The notes under the pieces were generated by a model. It worked only from the letters and a program-made list of their open reading frames with translations, did no database searches and was not told the DNA's origin. From Oscillatoria princeps RMCB-10 (GTDB lineage: Bacteria; Cyanobacteriota; Cyanobacteriia; Cyanobacteriales; Oscillatoriaceae): DNA of 63,091 nt. The stretch lies in contig JAHHHT010000042.1 in the NCBI GenBank assembly GCA_019359235.1, forward strand, positions 1-63,091. The letters are read 5' to 3'. Of this stretch, positions 19,324 to 29,590 are shown in pieces. Each line of letters opens with the position of its first letter. Within the stretch, counting starts at the first letter, position 1. The position numbers were made by a program, and so were the translations under genes.

Positions 19324-20421
19324 ATGACAGACCAGGTTTTGATTCTTGGGGGGCGAGGGCGGATTGGCAGCAGTGTCGCGCAAGACCTGGCCACCCACAC
19401 GCAGGCGCAGATTACCATCACCGGCAGGAGTCCAGCTACAGGGGCGGAGGCGATGCCAGCCCCTGGTGTCCAGTATCTGGCTTTGGATTTGGCGGATAAG
19501 GAGGCGCTGCGCAAGGCGATCAGTTCTTCTAACCTGGTCGTCCACTGCGCGGGCCCGTTTCACCACCGCGATGCCAGAGTTCTGGAGACTTGCATTGAGC
19601 TTGGCGTCAACTATGCCGATGTCAGCGACAGCCGTGGCTTTACTCGCAAGTCTCTGGCGCTGGGCGACGCCGCCAAAACTGCCGGCGTGACGGCGATTGT
19701 CAATACCGGCATTTTTCCGGGAGTTTCTAACAGCTTGGTGCGCCTAGGCGTGGAACAGCTTTCTGAGGCGGAACGCATTCACCTGAGTTATGTGGTGGCG
19801 GGTTCTGGCGGTGCCGGTGTCACCGTGATGCGGACGACTTTTCTGGGTTTGCAAGAGCCGTTTGACGTTTGGGTGGATGGGAAATGGCAGCAAGTTAAGC
19901 CCTACAGCGAGCGCGAAACGGTTGAATTTCCGCCGCCCTATGGCAAAACCGGCGTCTACTGGTTTGATATGCCAGAATCCATGACGCTGCCTGAATCTTT
20001 TCCCGTCAAAACGGTGATTACCAAATTCGGCACGCTGCCGGATTTTTACAATCACATGACCTGGCTTGTCGCCCACTGGTTGCCGAAAAGCTGGCTGAAA
20101 AATCAGGGCGCTATCGAGTTTTTATCGCAGGTCAGCTACCGGATGACGGCTGTTACGAATCTGTTCACCGGCACTGGGGTGGCGGTTCGCGCTGAAGTTG
20201 CCGGTCGCAAAGATGGCAAACCGGCCCGTTTTGTGTCGTCTGTGGCACATGAAAGCGCTGCAGTTGCCACCGGCATTGGCAGCGGCACGATTGCCGAACT
20301 GCTGCTATCTGGCGAGTTGAACCAGCCCGGAGTGTGGCCGGTGGAGCGGGCGCTGCCAACTGATTTGTTTGAAAAAATCATGCAAAGTCGGAGCGTGAAG
20401 ATTCAGCAGCAATGGCTGTAG
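19324..20421 (+). CDS. Saccharopine-dehydrogenase-like NAD(P)-binding oxidoreductase
   Basis: A 365-residue protein with an N-terminal Rossmann fold (VLILGGRGRIGSSVAQDL, residues 5-22), a second segment typical of the family (NLVVHCAGPFHHRDARVLETC, GVNYADVSD) and a conserved GIFPGVSN motif near 124. Family members of this size in bacteria include homologues of saccharopine reductases and trans-acting enoyl reductases; the exact substrate cannot be told. It lies upstream of the P450 gene in the same direction, but a 328-bp gap with a MITE-like element makes a shared transcript uncertain. The ATG at 19324 directly precedes the Rossmann strand, so the start is firm. Confidence 0.82.
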   Translation: MTDQVLILGGRGRIGSSVAQDLATHTQAQITITGRSPATGAEAMPAPGVQYLALDLADKEALRKAISSSNLVVHCAGPFHHRDARVLETCIELGVNYADVSDSRGFTRKSLALGDAAKTAGVTAIVNTGIFPGVSNSLVRLGVEQLSEAERIHLSYVVAGSGGAGVTVMRTTFLGLQEPFDVWVDGKWQQVKPYSERETVEFPPPYGKTGVYWFDMPESMTLPESFPVKTVITKFGTLPDFYNHMTWLVAHWLPKSWLKNQGAIEFLSQVSYRMTAVTNLFTGTGVAVRAEVAGRKDGKPARFVSSVAHESAAVATGIGSGTIAELLLSGELNQPGVWPVERALPTDLFEKIMQSRSVKIQQQWL

Positions 20422-20500
20422 CTGCGTGCGTGGTAGGGGCGGTGCCGCGATTCAGGGGCGGGTTCACTAGAAAGGACTTTATTCCTCACACCCCAGTTTA

Positions 20501-20654
20501 CAGTAAGCACTTTAGCGCGGGAGCATCCCGTTTTTGAAACTACCCTGGTGAGGGCGAAGCATGAGGATTATCAATTGCTGGTTTTGACCGAGAGATTATT
20601 CGCCCTCATGCTTCGCCCCTACATAATCGGGATGCTCACCTTTAGCGCTTACTG
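20501..20654. repeat. MITE-like element (GAGCATCCC family), copy 1
   Basis: Imperfect ~28-bp terminal inverted repeats (CAGTAAGCACTTTAGCG, GAGCATCCCG) flank an inner inverted pair GAGGGCGAAGCATGAGG / CCCTCATGCTTCGCCC. A related copy lies at 44691-44800. It occupies most of the gap 20422-20749. Confidence 0.8.
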
Positions 20655-20749
20655 CAAATCGGGCGGCAGATTTTCCCCAAGCCCTACCCATTTCCAGGAA
20701 CTTCTGCTAGCTTAAAAAGGGAAACTCCTTAAAAAAAAGTAACGCCTGC

Positions 20750-22120
20750 ATGAAACTGCCTTCTGGGCCACAGACGCTACCCTTTATACAGCAGCTCCAG
20801 TGGATTGCTACCCCCCTGGAGTACCTGGAGACATCGGCAAAAGCGCACGGTGACACCTTCACAGCCCGGTTGGGACCCGTTGAATGTGTCATGTTGAGCG
20901 ACCCGCGGGCAATTCAGAAGCTTTTTACCGCAGATCCCAAGCTGTTTGCCTCCGGTGAGGTAAACGATATTTTGCGACCTCTGGTGGGAGATCAGTCAGT
21001 GATATTATTGGATGGCGTTCGCCACCAGCGCCAGCGCCAGCTGCTGACGCCGCCCTTTCACGGCGAGCGCATGCGGGCTTACGGCAATCTCATCTGCGAT
21101 ATCACTCTGGCAGTGATTTCCCCGCGCAGTGCCGGCAAACCCTTCCCAGTCCGTTCCGCCACCCAAGAAATCACCCTGCGGGTTATCTTAGACGCTGTAT
21201 TTGGCATGCACGAGGGCGAGCGTTTTGAGCAACTGCGCTCACTCCTCACTTCCATGCTTGATGCTATCAGCTCTCCCTGGAGTTCCGCCCTGCTATTTTT
21301 GCGCTGGCTGCAGCGGGATTTAGGTGCTTGGAGTCCCTGGGGGCGCTTCCTCCGCCAGCAGCAGCAAATTGACAAACTCATCTACGCTGAAATTCAGCAG
21401 CGCCGGGAACAGCCAGATCCCTCTCGCACTGATATTCTCTCTTTGCTGATGTCTGCTGTGGATGCAGAGGGTGAGCCGATGACGGATGAGGAGTTGCGCG
21501 ACGAGTTGATCACTCTTCTTTTTGCCGGTCACGAAACTACTGCGTCTGCTCTCGCTTGGGCGCTGTACTGGATTTACACTCTCCCGGAGGTGCGCGAGAA
21601 GCTTCTGAGTGAATTAGATTCTCTCGGCGGTGAGCTAGACCCAAATGCAGTGGCTAAACTTCCCTATCTCAATGCTGTTTGCTCGGAAACTCTGCGCATT
21701 TACCCTGTGGCGATGCTGACTTTCCTCCGAAAAGTGAAAGCGCCGGTGCAGATTGGGGGCTGGGAGTTCGATCCCGGTGCGGTGCTAACTGGCAATATTT
21801 ACCTGACTCACCATCGGGAGGATATCTATCCGGAACCGAAGCGTTTCAAGCCTGAGCGCTTTCTGGAGAAGCAATTCTCGCCTTATGAATATTTGCCGTT
21901 TGGCGGCGGGAACCGGCGCTGCATTGGCATGGTTTTTGCCCTGTTTGAAATGAAGCTGGCACTGGCTACAATTGTGTCGCGCTATGAAATGGCGATGGCT
22001 GACAGCCGCCCAGTTAAGCCGGTGCGCCGTGGCTTGACTTTAGCGGCACCGGCAGGTATGGCGATGGTTATCACGGGTGAGCGCCAACCGCAAGTTAAGA
22101 CAACTTTGGTGCCGGTTTGA
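20750..22120 (+). CDS. Cytochrome P450, CYP110-like
   Basis: A 456-residue soluble P450. The start MKLPSGPQTLPFIQQLQWIA and the body match the cyanobacterial CYP110 family, whose studied members oxidise fatty acids or terpenoids. The I-helix oxygen-activation motif is LLFAGHETTASAL, the K-helix ExxR is ETLRIYP, and the haem loop is PFGGGNRRCIG with C391 as the axial thiolate. All catalytic landmarks are present, so it should be active given a ferredoxin partner. No cognate ferredoxin or reductase gene lies nearby. A decayed relative is found at 38140-38655 on the other strand. Confidence 0.9.
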   Translation: MKLPSGPQTLPFIQQLQWIATPLEYLETSAKAHGDTFTARLGPVECVMLSDPRAIQKLFTADPKLFASGEVNDILRPLVGDQSVILLDGVRHQRQRQLLTPPFHGERMRAYGNLICDITLAVISPRSAGKPFPVRSATQEITLRVILDAVFGMHEGERFEQLRSLLTSMLDAISSPWSSALLFLRWLQRDLGAWSPWGRFLRQQQQIDKLIYAEIQQRREQPDPSRTDILSLLMSAVDAEGEPMTDEELRDELITLLFAGHETTASALAWALYWIYTLPEVREKLLSELDSLGGELDPNAVAKLPYLNAVCSETLRIYPVAMLTFLRKVKAPVQIGGWEFDPGAVLTGNIYLTHHREDIYPEPKRFKPERFLEKQFSPYEYLPFGGGNRRCIGMVFALFEMKLALATIVSRYEMAMADSRPVKPVRRGLTLAAPAGMAMVITGERQPQVKTTLVPV

Positions 22121-22295
22121 TATTTATCTCCGGTTGTGCGGTCAAAATGCGGCAGTATCATATCATGTCCGGTAGCACCGTTGTTGCGCCCTGGGTGGGG
22201 GCGGGTTTATTCATCTTCTGCTCTGTGCCAGAAATATCTTGACAGAACCCGCCCCTACAAGGTACGGTATACAAAACCCATGCAAGCGGACATGA

Positions 22296-22343
22296 TATCA
22301 ATTGCCGGCAGTATCAATTGCCGGCAGTATCAATTGCCAGCGG
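22296..22343. repeat. Three tandem 16-bp repeats
   Basis: TATCAATTGCCGGCAG is present twice exactly and a third time with three changes. It may be an operator-like array, but it lies between convergent genes, which argues against that. Confidence 0.8.
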
Positions 22344-22358
22344 AATTAATTAGCAGCA

Positions 22359-22395
22359 GTAGGGTGCGTTACCCCCAAGGGGTAACGCACCCTAC
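22359..22395. repeat. Hairpin of the GGTGCGTT family after glcF and CYP110
   Basis: GTAGGGTGCGTTACCCC and GGGGTAACGCACCCTAC form a 17-bp perfect stem between convergent genes and are followed by a T run on the plus strand. It probably works as a two-way terminator. The rest of 22121-22451 has no gene. Confidence 0.7.
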
Positions 22396-22451
22396 TTTTT
22401 GCAGCAATCAACCCCAAAACGCCAAGGCAGATATAATTTGCCTTCTTACGT

Positions 22452-23807
22452 TTAACTTGTCTGAAGCTTCACCCCCCGAATCGAGCCATCCAGCAATTCC
22501 ATCGGGTGCGCCAGAGGAATTTCCTTCCCTTGCAGCTGCAGGTGCTTCTTAATTTGCAGCGAGCACCCCGGATTGGGCGAAGCAATCAAATCAGCACCCG
22601 TATTGAGCAGATTCTCGACTTTTTGCCGGCCCAGCTCATCCGCAACTTCCGGCTGCATCATATTATACACCCCCGCACTGCCACAGCACACTGCAGCATC
22701 AACCGGCTCCCGCAGCTTCACCCCCGGAATTTGCCGCAGCAGCTGGCGCGGTTGCAGGCTAATCTTCTGCCCGTGCAACAGGTGACAGGCATCCTGATAC
22801 ACTATCTTCAACTCCCCATCCGTCAGCGGCGAAAGTTTTGCCGTCAAACCGATTTCGCAAAGGAACTCTTGCGCATCTCTCACCAAGCCTGCAAATTCCT
22901 CTGCTTTTGCCCGATATTTCGGGTCGTCTTGCAGAATGTGACCGTATTCCTTCAGTGTGTGCCCGCAACCGGCAGCATTAATAATGATAGCATCAACGCC
23001 CGTATCTTCAAAGCTGTCAATCATCTGCCGCGCCAGAGCTTGAGCCTGTTCTTCTTGCCCTTGGTGCGCCGGTAGCGCCGCACAGCAACCCTGCGTTTTC
23101 GGAATAACCACCTCACAGCCATTCGCCGTTAAAACCCGCACCGTCGCTTCATTCACCGGCGAGAAAAACAGACGCTGCACGCAACCTATAATCACCCCCA
23201 CCCGATAGCGCTTTTCCCCTTGCGCTGGAATCACTTCCGGCAAAGGCTCATGGAAAGTGTCCAGAGTCACTTCTGGCAGGATTTCGTCCATCGCCGCCAA
23301 ACGGGGAAACGCTTTTTTCAGCAAGCCGGTGGAGCGAACAACCTTCTGCAACCCCAATTTCTGATATAAAAATAGAGGAGCCAGCAAAGGGCGCAACCGG
23401 CTGGGATAGGGGAACAAATTAAAAATCAGGGCGCGAATCAGCCTGTCTGGCAAAGAGCGCTCATAATTTCGCTCAACTTGCGGGCGAGTCGCCCCTATCA
23501 GCTTATCATACTGCACCCCTGACGGGCAAGCAGTCACGCAGGCGAGACACCCCAAGCAAGAATCAAAATGCGGCACTGTGGCGTCGCCGAGTTCAGCTTC
23601 ACCCTCATTAATCGCATCCATCAAATAGATGCGCCCTCGCGGCGAATCCATCTCTTTGCCAATCACCCGATAGCTCGGACAAGTAGACAGACAAAACCCG
23701 CAGTGAACGCAAGTATCAATCAGTTTTGGCTCCGGGGCGTGCTTGGCATCAAACCCGCTGATATTTGCCGGCTCTGGGTTGGTTGCAGGATTTTCTATAG
23801 TTTGCAT
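22452..23807 (-). CDS. glcF: Glycolate dehydrogenase iron-sulfur subunit
   Basis: A 451-residue subunit that takes electrons from the FAD subunits during glycolate oxidation to glyoxylate, the entry to cyanobacterial photorespiration. Two 4Fe-4S motifs are present: CVHCGFCLSTCPS (C33, C36, C39, C43) and CLGCLACVTACPSG. They are followed by two cysteine-rich CCG domains (GCCAALPAHQG and CCGSAGVYN, each preceded by a conserved Cys). An upstream in-frame TTG would add three residues; the ATG at 23807 is preferred. The gene follows glcE on the same strand after a ~302-nt gap, longer than in tight operons, so separate promoters are possible. Confidence 0.93.
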   Translation of the reverse strand: MQTIENPATNPEPANISGFDAKHAPEPKLIDTCVHCGFCLSTCPSYRVIGKEMDSPRGRIYLMDAINEGEAELGDATVPHFDSCLGCLACVTACPSGVQYDKLIGATRPQVERNYERSLPDRLIRALIFNLFPYPSRLRPLLAPLFLYQKLGLQKVVRSTGLLKKAFPRLAAMDEILPEVTLDTFHEPLPEVIPAQGEKRYRVGVIIGCVQRLFFSPVNEATVRVLTANGCEVVIPKTQGCCAALPAHQGQEEQAQALARQMIDSFEDTGVDAIIINAAGCGHTLKEYGHILQDDPKYRAKAEEFAGLVRDAQEFLCEIGLTAKLSPLTDGELKIVYQDACHLLHGQKISLQPRQLLRQIPGVKLREPVDAAVCCGSAGVYNMMQPEVADELGRQKVENLLNTGADLIASPNPGCSLQIKKHLQLQGKEIPLAHPMELLDGSIRGVKLQTS

Positions 23808-24109
23808 CAGATTCAACAGAGGTGATTTTTACCGCAGAAGTACAAGGATAAACGCAGATAGTCTCTTTTATTATACCCGCATTTATCTCGTTCCCAGACT
23901 CTGCCTGGGAATGCAGATGGAGGCGGCTCTGCCGCCTGGACAATTGCCGGTCGCTCGTTTCAGCGTGGGGAGTGGGAGACTGGAGGCAGAGCCTCCTGCT
24001 GTGCGTTCCCAGGCGGTAGGGGCGGTGCCACCCACGGAGACCGCCCCCGGAACGAGGCTATTCTCTCTTCTCTTCCCTTGGCGTCCCTTCACGGGGGCGG
24101 TAAAAAAAA
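23808..24109. other. glcE-glcF spacer with hairpins
   Basis: Contains CTCGTTCCCAGACTCTGCC / GGGAATG (23888-23912) and other AGGCGGCTCTGCCGCCT palindromes. No gene was seen. The hairpins could lower read-through from glcE into glcF. Confidence 0.5.
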
Positions 24110-25432
24110 TTAAATCCCCCCCACAAACCGACCGGCACTCAAAATATTCTCCGGGTCAAATTGCCGCTTAATTCGGCGCATTAAATCAAGCGCATTGCCC
24201 GTATACCCCCAAACATCCAGCTGTTGCTTGACCGAAATCGGCGCTTGTAACACTGTCAAAAATCCGCCTTTTTCTTGGCAGATCGACCGCATTTTCAACA
24301 CGCGCTCTGTGAGGTTTTCACCGGCAAACCGCAACACCCCCAGTCCGCTGCCCAAGTGTATCAAACCGGCACCCGACGGGGATAAAAGAGTGTCCATCAG
24401 GGTAAGAGCACCGGCAGCTAAACTCGGTCTTACTCCTATTTTGCAAAGGATGGCTGGCTCTGCTGCCGGTGCGTCCATTTGTTCTCTCAATGTTTGCCAT
24501 AGCTGCGCTTCATTATCGCCGCCAAGGCTGGTTCCTTGCAACCCCAGCGCTTTGCCAACTTCCAGCAGCCTTGCTGACTGTTCTTTGACACTTTCCGGGA
24601 TGCTTTGGAAGCGGACGAGTAAGCCGGTGTCTGGTTTACCGAGAGAGGAAGCCACCAGTTGGGGAGAGAGCAGCTCAACGGCTGTGGGGGTGAGAGCGGA
24701 GGCGAGCAGGGTTTGAGCGGCGCGGGCGATGGCGTCAGGAGAGCCGGTGAGCGCCACGGTTTGCGACGCCGCCGGCAGCGGATAAACTCGAAAAGTGACT
24801 TGACAAATAATCCCAAGTGTGCCGTAGGAGCCGGTGAACAGTTTCATCAGGTCGTAACCGGCAACATTTTTGACGACGCGCCCACCGGCTTTGGCAATCT
24901 GGCCATCGGCGCGGACGAAGGAAAGGCCGATCAGTTGGTCGCGGACGCCGCCGTAGCGGTGGCGCAGGAAGCCGGAATCGCCGGTGGCCACAATGCCGCC
25001 CAGGGTGGCCATTTGGGGGAACGCCGGGTCGAGGGCGAGGAATTGACCTTTGTCGGCTAAAATTTGTTGCAGTTGGGCAAATTTCATGCCGGCTTGTGCC
25101 GTGACGGTTAAATCGCCGGCGGCGTGGTCGATTAGCTGATTGAGGCGTTCGGTGCTGACAGCGAAGCGGGCACCGGCAGCCAGCCCGCCCCAGCTGAGCT
25201 TGCTGCCGCTGCCGCAGGGCAAGACGCCCCAGCGGTTGCGGTGAGCTAGGGCGATGATTTCGGCAAGTTCCGCCTGGGTGTTGGGTTTGACGATGCAGTC
25301 AATCTGGGTGTTTGGGGTGACGGTTTGAGCGAGTGCGTTCGCCAGAGGCGCTTCTCGCTGTGCGCGGGACACGACGCCTGCCGCACCGACGATGCTTTCG
25401 AGTTGGGGGGCGAGGGGAGTTTCAGTGACCAA
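24110..25432 (-). CDS. glcE: Glycolate dehydrogenase FAD-binding subunit GlcE
   Basis: A 440-residue FAD-linked oxidase of the vanillyl-alcohol-oxidase fold. Visible marks: PCGSGSKLSWGG (FAD pyrophosphate loop), the segment ending GGIVATGDSGFLRHRYGG, GGRVVKNVAGYDLMKLFTGSYGTLG, and the C-terminal PENILSAGRF. With GlcD and GlcF it forms the glycolate dehydrogenase complex. The best start is a TTG at 25432, eight nt after AGAGG, because no ATG or GTG fits at the family's N-terminal length. The third subunit gene glcD lies 4.4 kb away, beyond a decayed sensor kinase and an HD hydrolase gene. Confidence 0.9.
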   Translation of the reverse strand: MVTETPLAPQLESIVGAAGVVSRAQREAPLANALAQTVTPNTQIDCIVKPNTQAELAEIIALAHRNRWGVLPCGSGSKLSWGGLAAGARFAVSTERLNQLIDHAAGDLTVTAQAGMKFAQLQQILADKGQFLALDPAFPQMATLGGIVATGDSGFLRHRYGGVRDQLIGLSFVRADGQIAKAGGRVVKNVAGYDLMKLFTGSYGTLGIICQVTFRVYPLPAASQTVALTGSPDAIARAAQTLLASALTPTAVELLSPQLVASSLGKPDTGLLVRFQSIPESVKEQSARLLEVGKALGLQGTSLGGDNEAQLWQTLREQMDAPAAEPAILCKIGVRPSLAAGALTLMDTLLSPSGAGLIHLGSGLGVLRFAGENLTERVLKMRSICQEKGGFLTVLQAPISVKQQLDVWGYTGNALDLMRRIKRQFDPENILSAGRFVGGI

Positions 25433-25912
25433 GGTGATAGCCTCTGTGTTGAGAGTATAGGGGGGGAGGGGGAGAGGGGGAGAAAGATTTTTATCTTGAT
25501 TGTGCCGGTGAGGGTCGCAGTTAAAAGCATTTTAGGGGAAGTGCGGGCGTGCGAGCCACTTTGGCCCGGAAGAGTTGCTCAAAAAGCAGCCCAGCAGCCG
25601 AGCAAGCGGGCGCAGTTACCGGCTATACAGGTTTAATCGGCTTGAGACGGGTAATATTTCTGACACCCTAAACAATAAAAGGGAAAGCCTGATATTCGTT
25701 TTGGAGTGCCCGCCGCACATCAAACCCGTCGGGGAAAGAAAAATTTCCTTTGGCAGTGCGGCTGCCGGTGGGTCTGGGCTGTCGTTCCACCGGCCCGCTG
25801 TTGGGGGTTTGGGGTTGGGGCTCAGTCCCTCTCTAAACGTTAGCAGCGTGCCGGCGGGAAGCAATGCTTCCCTCGATGCGCCCTCGATGCGCCCTGCGCG
25901 AAGCGCTACGCG
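25433..25912. other. Region upstream of the decayed sensor kinase
   Basis: About 480 bp where the lost 5' half of the sensor-kinase gene should be. No receiver-domain start could be read in any frame. A short CCCTCGATGCG duplication lies at about 25870-25892. It also holds the glcE promoter region. Confidence 0.45.
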
Positions 25913-28680
25913 CTCACCGGCAGCACGAAGGCCGAAGTTGCGGTAGAGTGCGTGAAGCGGGGTGCTGCTGACTGCCTGCCCAAAGACCGGCTGGCGCAAC
26001 TCGGGCCCGCAGTCGCTCCAGCGCTGCGAGCGAAACAACTGCGTGACGAAAAGCGTTCCGCACTCGCCCAAGTGCGAGAAACTGCCGCCCGCTTCCGACA
26101 GCTAGCCGACAGCGCCCCAGATATTATTTATGGCGATCGCCTGACTTCCACTCGCTGCTTTGAGTGCATCAGCGAGCGCGGTACAAGCGCTCGCCTTCCC
26201 GACGCCGGAGGAGCACTGCGCCGATCCCGATTTGGGTTTGAAGATTGTGCATCAGTGATGACCGGCGGCTTTTGCAGGAGTGGTGCAGTCGGGAGATCCC
26301 GATCGGGGTGCTTGTTTGGCGCTGGATAGATAAAAACGGGAGGGTGATCTGGATGGAAAACCGCAGCGTGCCGGTGCGCGACCTCGCCGGCAATACGATC
26401 TCCGTTGAGGGCATGGCCCGCGACATCACAAGGCTCACGCAAGGGGAGGAGGCGTTGCCAAAGGCGTATGACGAACTAGAAATCAGAGTTGCGGAGCGAA
26501 CCGCTGAGCTCAGGCGGGTGAAGGAGCAGCTGTTGCTCGAGATTGCCCGCCGGCAGCAGGCCCAGGAGGCCCTCCGCCGGCGCAAAACCCAACTCCAAAC
26601 GGTTTATCAAGTGGCAGGTGCCCTCAGCCGAGGGGCACCGATTGAGGAGATTTACGAAGCGGCACTCAGCGGTTTGCAGCACTCTCTGGGGGTTTCAGGT
26701 GCCGGCATTTTGCTGGTTGAGGATGATGGCGTCCAGCGCTTCCAAGAGTGGCGCGGGCTTTCCGATCAGTGTCGCAAGGCTGTTGAAGATTATTTTCTGG
26801 CAGGGGTTGGTGAGAGGAACCCGCAACCCCTGCTGATCTCCGATCTGCGAGGGCAGATATGTTTGGAGCCTCTGCGGGCGGTTCTGCTGCAGGAGGGCAT
26901 TCGAGCTGTCGGGTTCATTCCCCTGGTCTGGCAAGGCCGGCTGCTGGGAAATTTGGCGCTTTTACATAGCACAGTCTGCGAGTTTTGTCAAGAGGAAGTG
27001 CAGCTGGCTGAATCTATCGCTAGCCAGATGGCTTTTGCGGTTGAGCGGGCAGGGGCAGCCGTTGTGGCGGCGCTTTCGGAGCGAGAGAGAAGCTCAGAGG
27101 GGGAAGCATTCCGCAGGATTTTTGAGCGGGCACCGATTGGGATGGCTCTTGCTGGCGCGGACTTCCGATTGTTGAAGGTGAATCGGGCTTTCTGCGAGAT
27201 GTTGGGTTACACTGAGTCAGAACTGGCGGCGCTCACTGTTGTGGATATCACTCATCCGGAAGACATGTCAGCGGAAATGCCCTCTCTGGAGCGGGTGTTG
27301 CGGGGGGAGACTGACAGCTTTCAGTTGGAGAAGCGTTACATTACCAAGAACCGAGAAATTCTGTGGGTGAATCTTTCTTTGATGGCGATCCGCAACCCTG
27401 CTGGGGAAATCCTCTATATTTTGGGTGTGGTGGAGGAGATCACGCACCGCGTAGAGGCGCAGTCGGCGCTGCGCTCTAGCGAGGAGCGCTTTCGCCAGCT
27501 GGCGGAAAATATCCGTCAGGTTTTCTGGATGAGATCGGCGGATAGCAGGCAGATGCTTTACGTCAGTCCCGCTTACGAGGAAATTTGGGGTCGCAGTTGC
27601 GAGAGTTTGTACGAGGAGCCGCTTTCTTGGCTGGAGGCGGTTTATCCTGAAGATCGGGAGGCTGTTAGAGATGCGGTTGAGCAACTGCCGCAGGGAGAGC
27701 CGGTGCAGAAAGAATATCGGATTGTGCTCCCCGATGGGTCAGTTCGCTGGATTGGGTCTCGCGCTTTTCCCGTCCGCAACGAGTCGGGTGAGGTTTATCG
27801 AATTGCCGGCATTGCGGAGGATATCACTGAGCGCAAGCACTCAGAAGTAGAACTGCGAAAGGCTTGGGAAACGGAAAAAGAACTCAATGAGCTCAAGTCG
27901 CGCTTTGTCTCGATGGTGTCGCACGAGTTTCGCAACCCGATATGCAGCATTATTATGTCTGTTGAATTGCTGGAAAAGTTCGGCGCTCTGGCAACTGAGG
28001 AGAAAAAGCGCGACTATCTCCACCGTATTAAGGGAGCGGCTATACAGATGACTGATTTGTTAGAAAATGTCCTGGTTATTGGCAGAGCGGAGGCGGGAAA
28101 ACTGGAGTTTGACCCCGCGCCGGTGGATGTGGAAGCTTTCTGCCGGGATTTGCTGGAACAGATGCAATTGAGTGCCGGCTGCGGGCACAGTATCAGCTTT
28201 GTGAGTGAGAGTTTCCCTGCAGCGGTTCTGGAGGCCAGAGGAGCGCAGAAAAGGAATTCTTCACGCTCCCGCGCTCCGGGCGGGCACAAGGCCGGCTCCC
28301 ACCCCTGCGACCGCTCTCAAAAGCTCCCTTGCCTGGATGAAAAACTGTTGCGGCACATTCTCGGCAATTTGCTCTCGAATGCTATTAAGTATTCTCCCGA
28401 AGGAGGGACGGTGCGGCTGACGCTTTCCTGTGAGGGTGGCGAGGTTGTTTTCGAGATCGCGGATGAAGGAATTGGCATTCCTTCAGATGACTTGTCGCAC
28501 CTGTTTGAGTCTTTCCACCGCGCTGCTAATGTCGGCAAGATTCCGGGGACTGGTTTGGGGCTGGCAATTGTCAAAAGGGCTGTGGAGCTGCACGGCGGAC
28601 AAATCTCGGTGCGGTCGGAAGTGGGTGCCGGCACGACGTTTAGTGTGAGGCTGCCGGTGGTTTGCCGCACAGTTGAGTGA
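25913..28680 (+). pseudogene. Receiver/PAS/GAF hybrid histidine kinase, 5'-truncated and frameshifted
   Basis: The remnant begins inside the end of a receiver domain (LTGSTKAEVAVECVKRGAAD), runs through a linker (QLRDEKRSALAQVRETAARF) into a first PAS domain whose reading passes from frame 2 to 3 near 26178 and to frame 1 near 26255, each a net +1 shift. From about 26257 one frame is open to the stop: end of PAS1, coiled coil, GAF (about residues 130-270 of the 811-codon frame that starts 26245), PAS2 and PAS3, HisKA with H560 in SMVSHEFRNP, and an HATPase with NAIKYSPEGG, ADEGIGIP and GTGLGLAIV. A Pro/Arg/Ser-rich insert (RNSSRSRAPGGHKAGSHPC) breaks the kinase between HisKA and the N box. 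An internal start could still make a truncated kinase. It separates glcE from glcD. Confidence 0.75.
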
Positions 28681-28875
28681 GGCGAAAGCCGGTTGAAAGC
28701 GCTGTAGTTATTCACCGGGCGACTGGAAGTCGCGGCTGTACAAACAAAGCCCGCCTGCGCGGGCTTTTAATAACCCTTGTTCCTTTGCTCCCTCACACCT
28801 CGCAGGGTACGCCGGCACACGCCATCCGCGTTTATCTGCGTGCATCTGCGGTTCCAAAACTAACCCCCACTTTTC

Positions 28876-29535
28876 TCACCAATCCCCTGACAAACCCTCT
28901 ATCTCATCCCGCACATTCCGCCTAGCCCTTCTCTCTAATTCCGCAAACATGCGCTCCGTATAATATATCCTCTCACGCAGCAAAAACTTCTGCAACACGC
29001 GGATTCTCCCCTGCCGATACTCTCCCTCAGACAGCCAGGAATACTCTCGCCGAATCCCTTCAGCATAAAACCGATATTCCCCCTCATCCGCCCCCAAGAT
29101 AACCAAATCCGCATCTAGAAGGATGCGGCTGTCAGTATCGCCCACCGGCGCTTCATGGCGCTTGGTATATAATATCATCTCAGCCACCGCCTCTACCGTA
29201 CCAACCGGCACCCCTAAATCGCTCAACACAGCTGCCGCATATTCAGCACTTCTCTCCTCATTATCTTGCGCTTGCGGGTCATAGATGCTATCATGGAACC
29301 AAGCCGCCAGCTGAATTGCCGGCAAGTTGCCGGCGACGGCTCCCATCCCTTCAATTGTATTTAAAACGTGCTGAATGTGACCCAGCGTGTGATAACACCG
29401 GCATTCGCTGCAATAGGCTGTTACCAATTCAAAAAAGACTTTCTTGCCGGCACTTCGCTCAACCTGGAACTCCTGCAGCAAAGACTCCCATCTGGATTTT
29501 AGAGCCAATCCGTCTGCATAAACCCTCATTAACAT
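28876..29535 (-). CDS. HD-domain metal-dependent phosphohydrolase
   Basis: A 219-residue protein of the predicted HD phosphohydrolase group. Metal ligands: H in YHTLGHIQHV, the HD pair in AAWFHDSIYD, and the Asp of LLDADLVILG, with EERSAEYAA between them. Such proteins hydrolyse nucleotides or phosphate esters; the substrate is not known. It lies downstream of glcD on the same strand, separated by a 303-bp repeat-rich gap. A second ATG two codons later (29529) is an equally possible start. No link to glycolate metabolism is implied by sequence. Confidence 0.8.
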   Translation of the reverse strand: MLMRVYADGLALKSRWESLLQEFQVERSAGKKVFFELVTAYCSECRCYHTLGHIQHVLNTIEGMGAVAGNLPAIQLAAWFHDSIYDPQAQDNEERSAEYAAAVLSDLGVPVGTVEAVAEMILYTKRHEAPVGDTDSRILLDADLVILGADEGEYRFYAEGIRREYSWLSEGEYRQGRIRVLQKFLLRERIYYTERMFAELERRARRNVRDEIEGLSGDW

Positions 29536-29590
29536 AGCGCAAAGGTGGGTAACATTTCAATTTTGACCTCTCCTCCAACCCCTCTCCTAA

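Noticed and set aside
22296-22343. 16-bp repeats as a CRISPR or iteron origin
   Set aside because: Only three copies without spacers and no rep or cas gene nearby.
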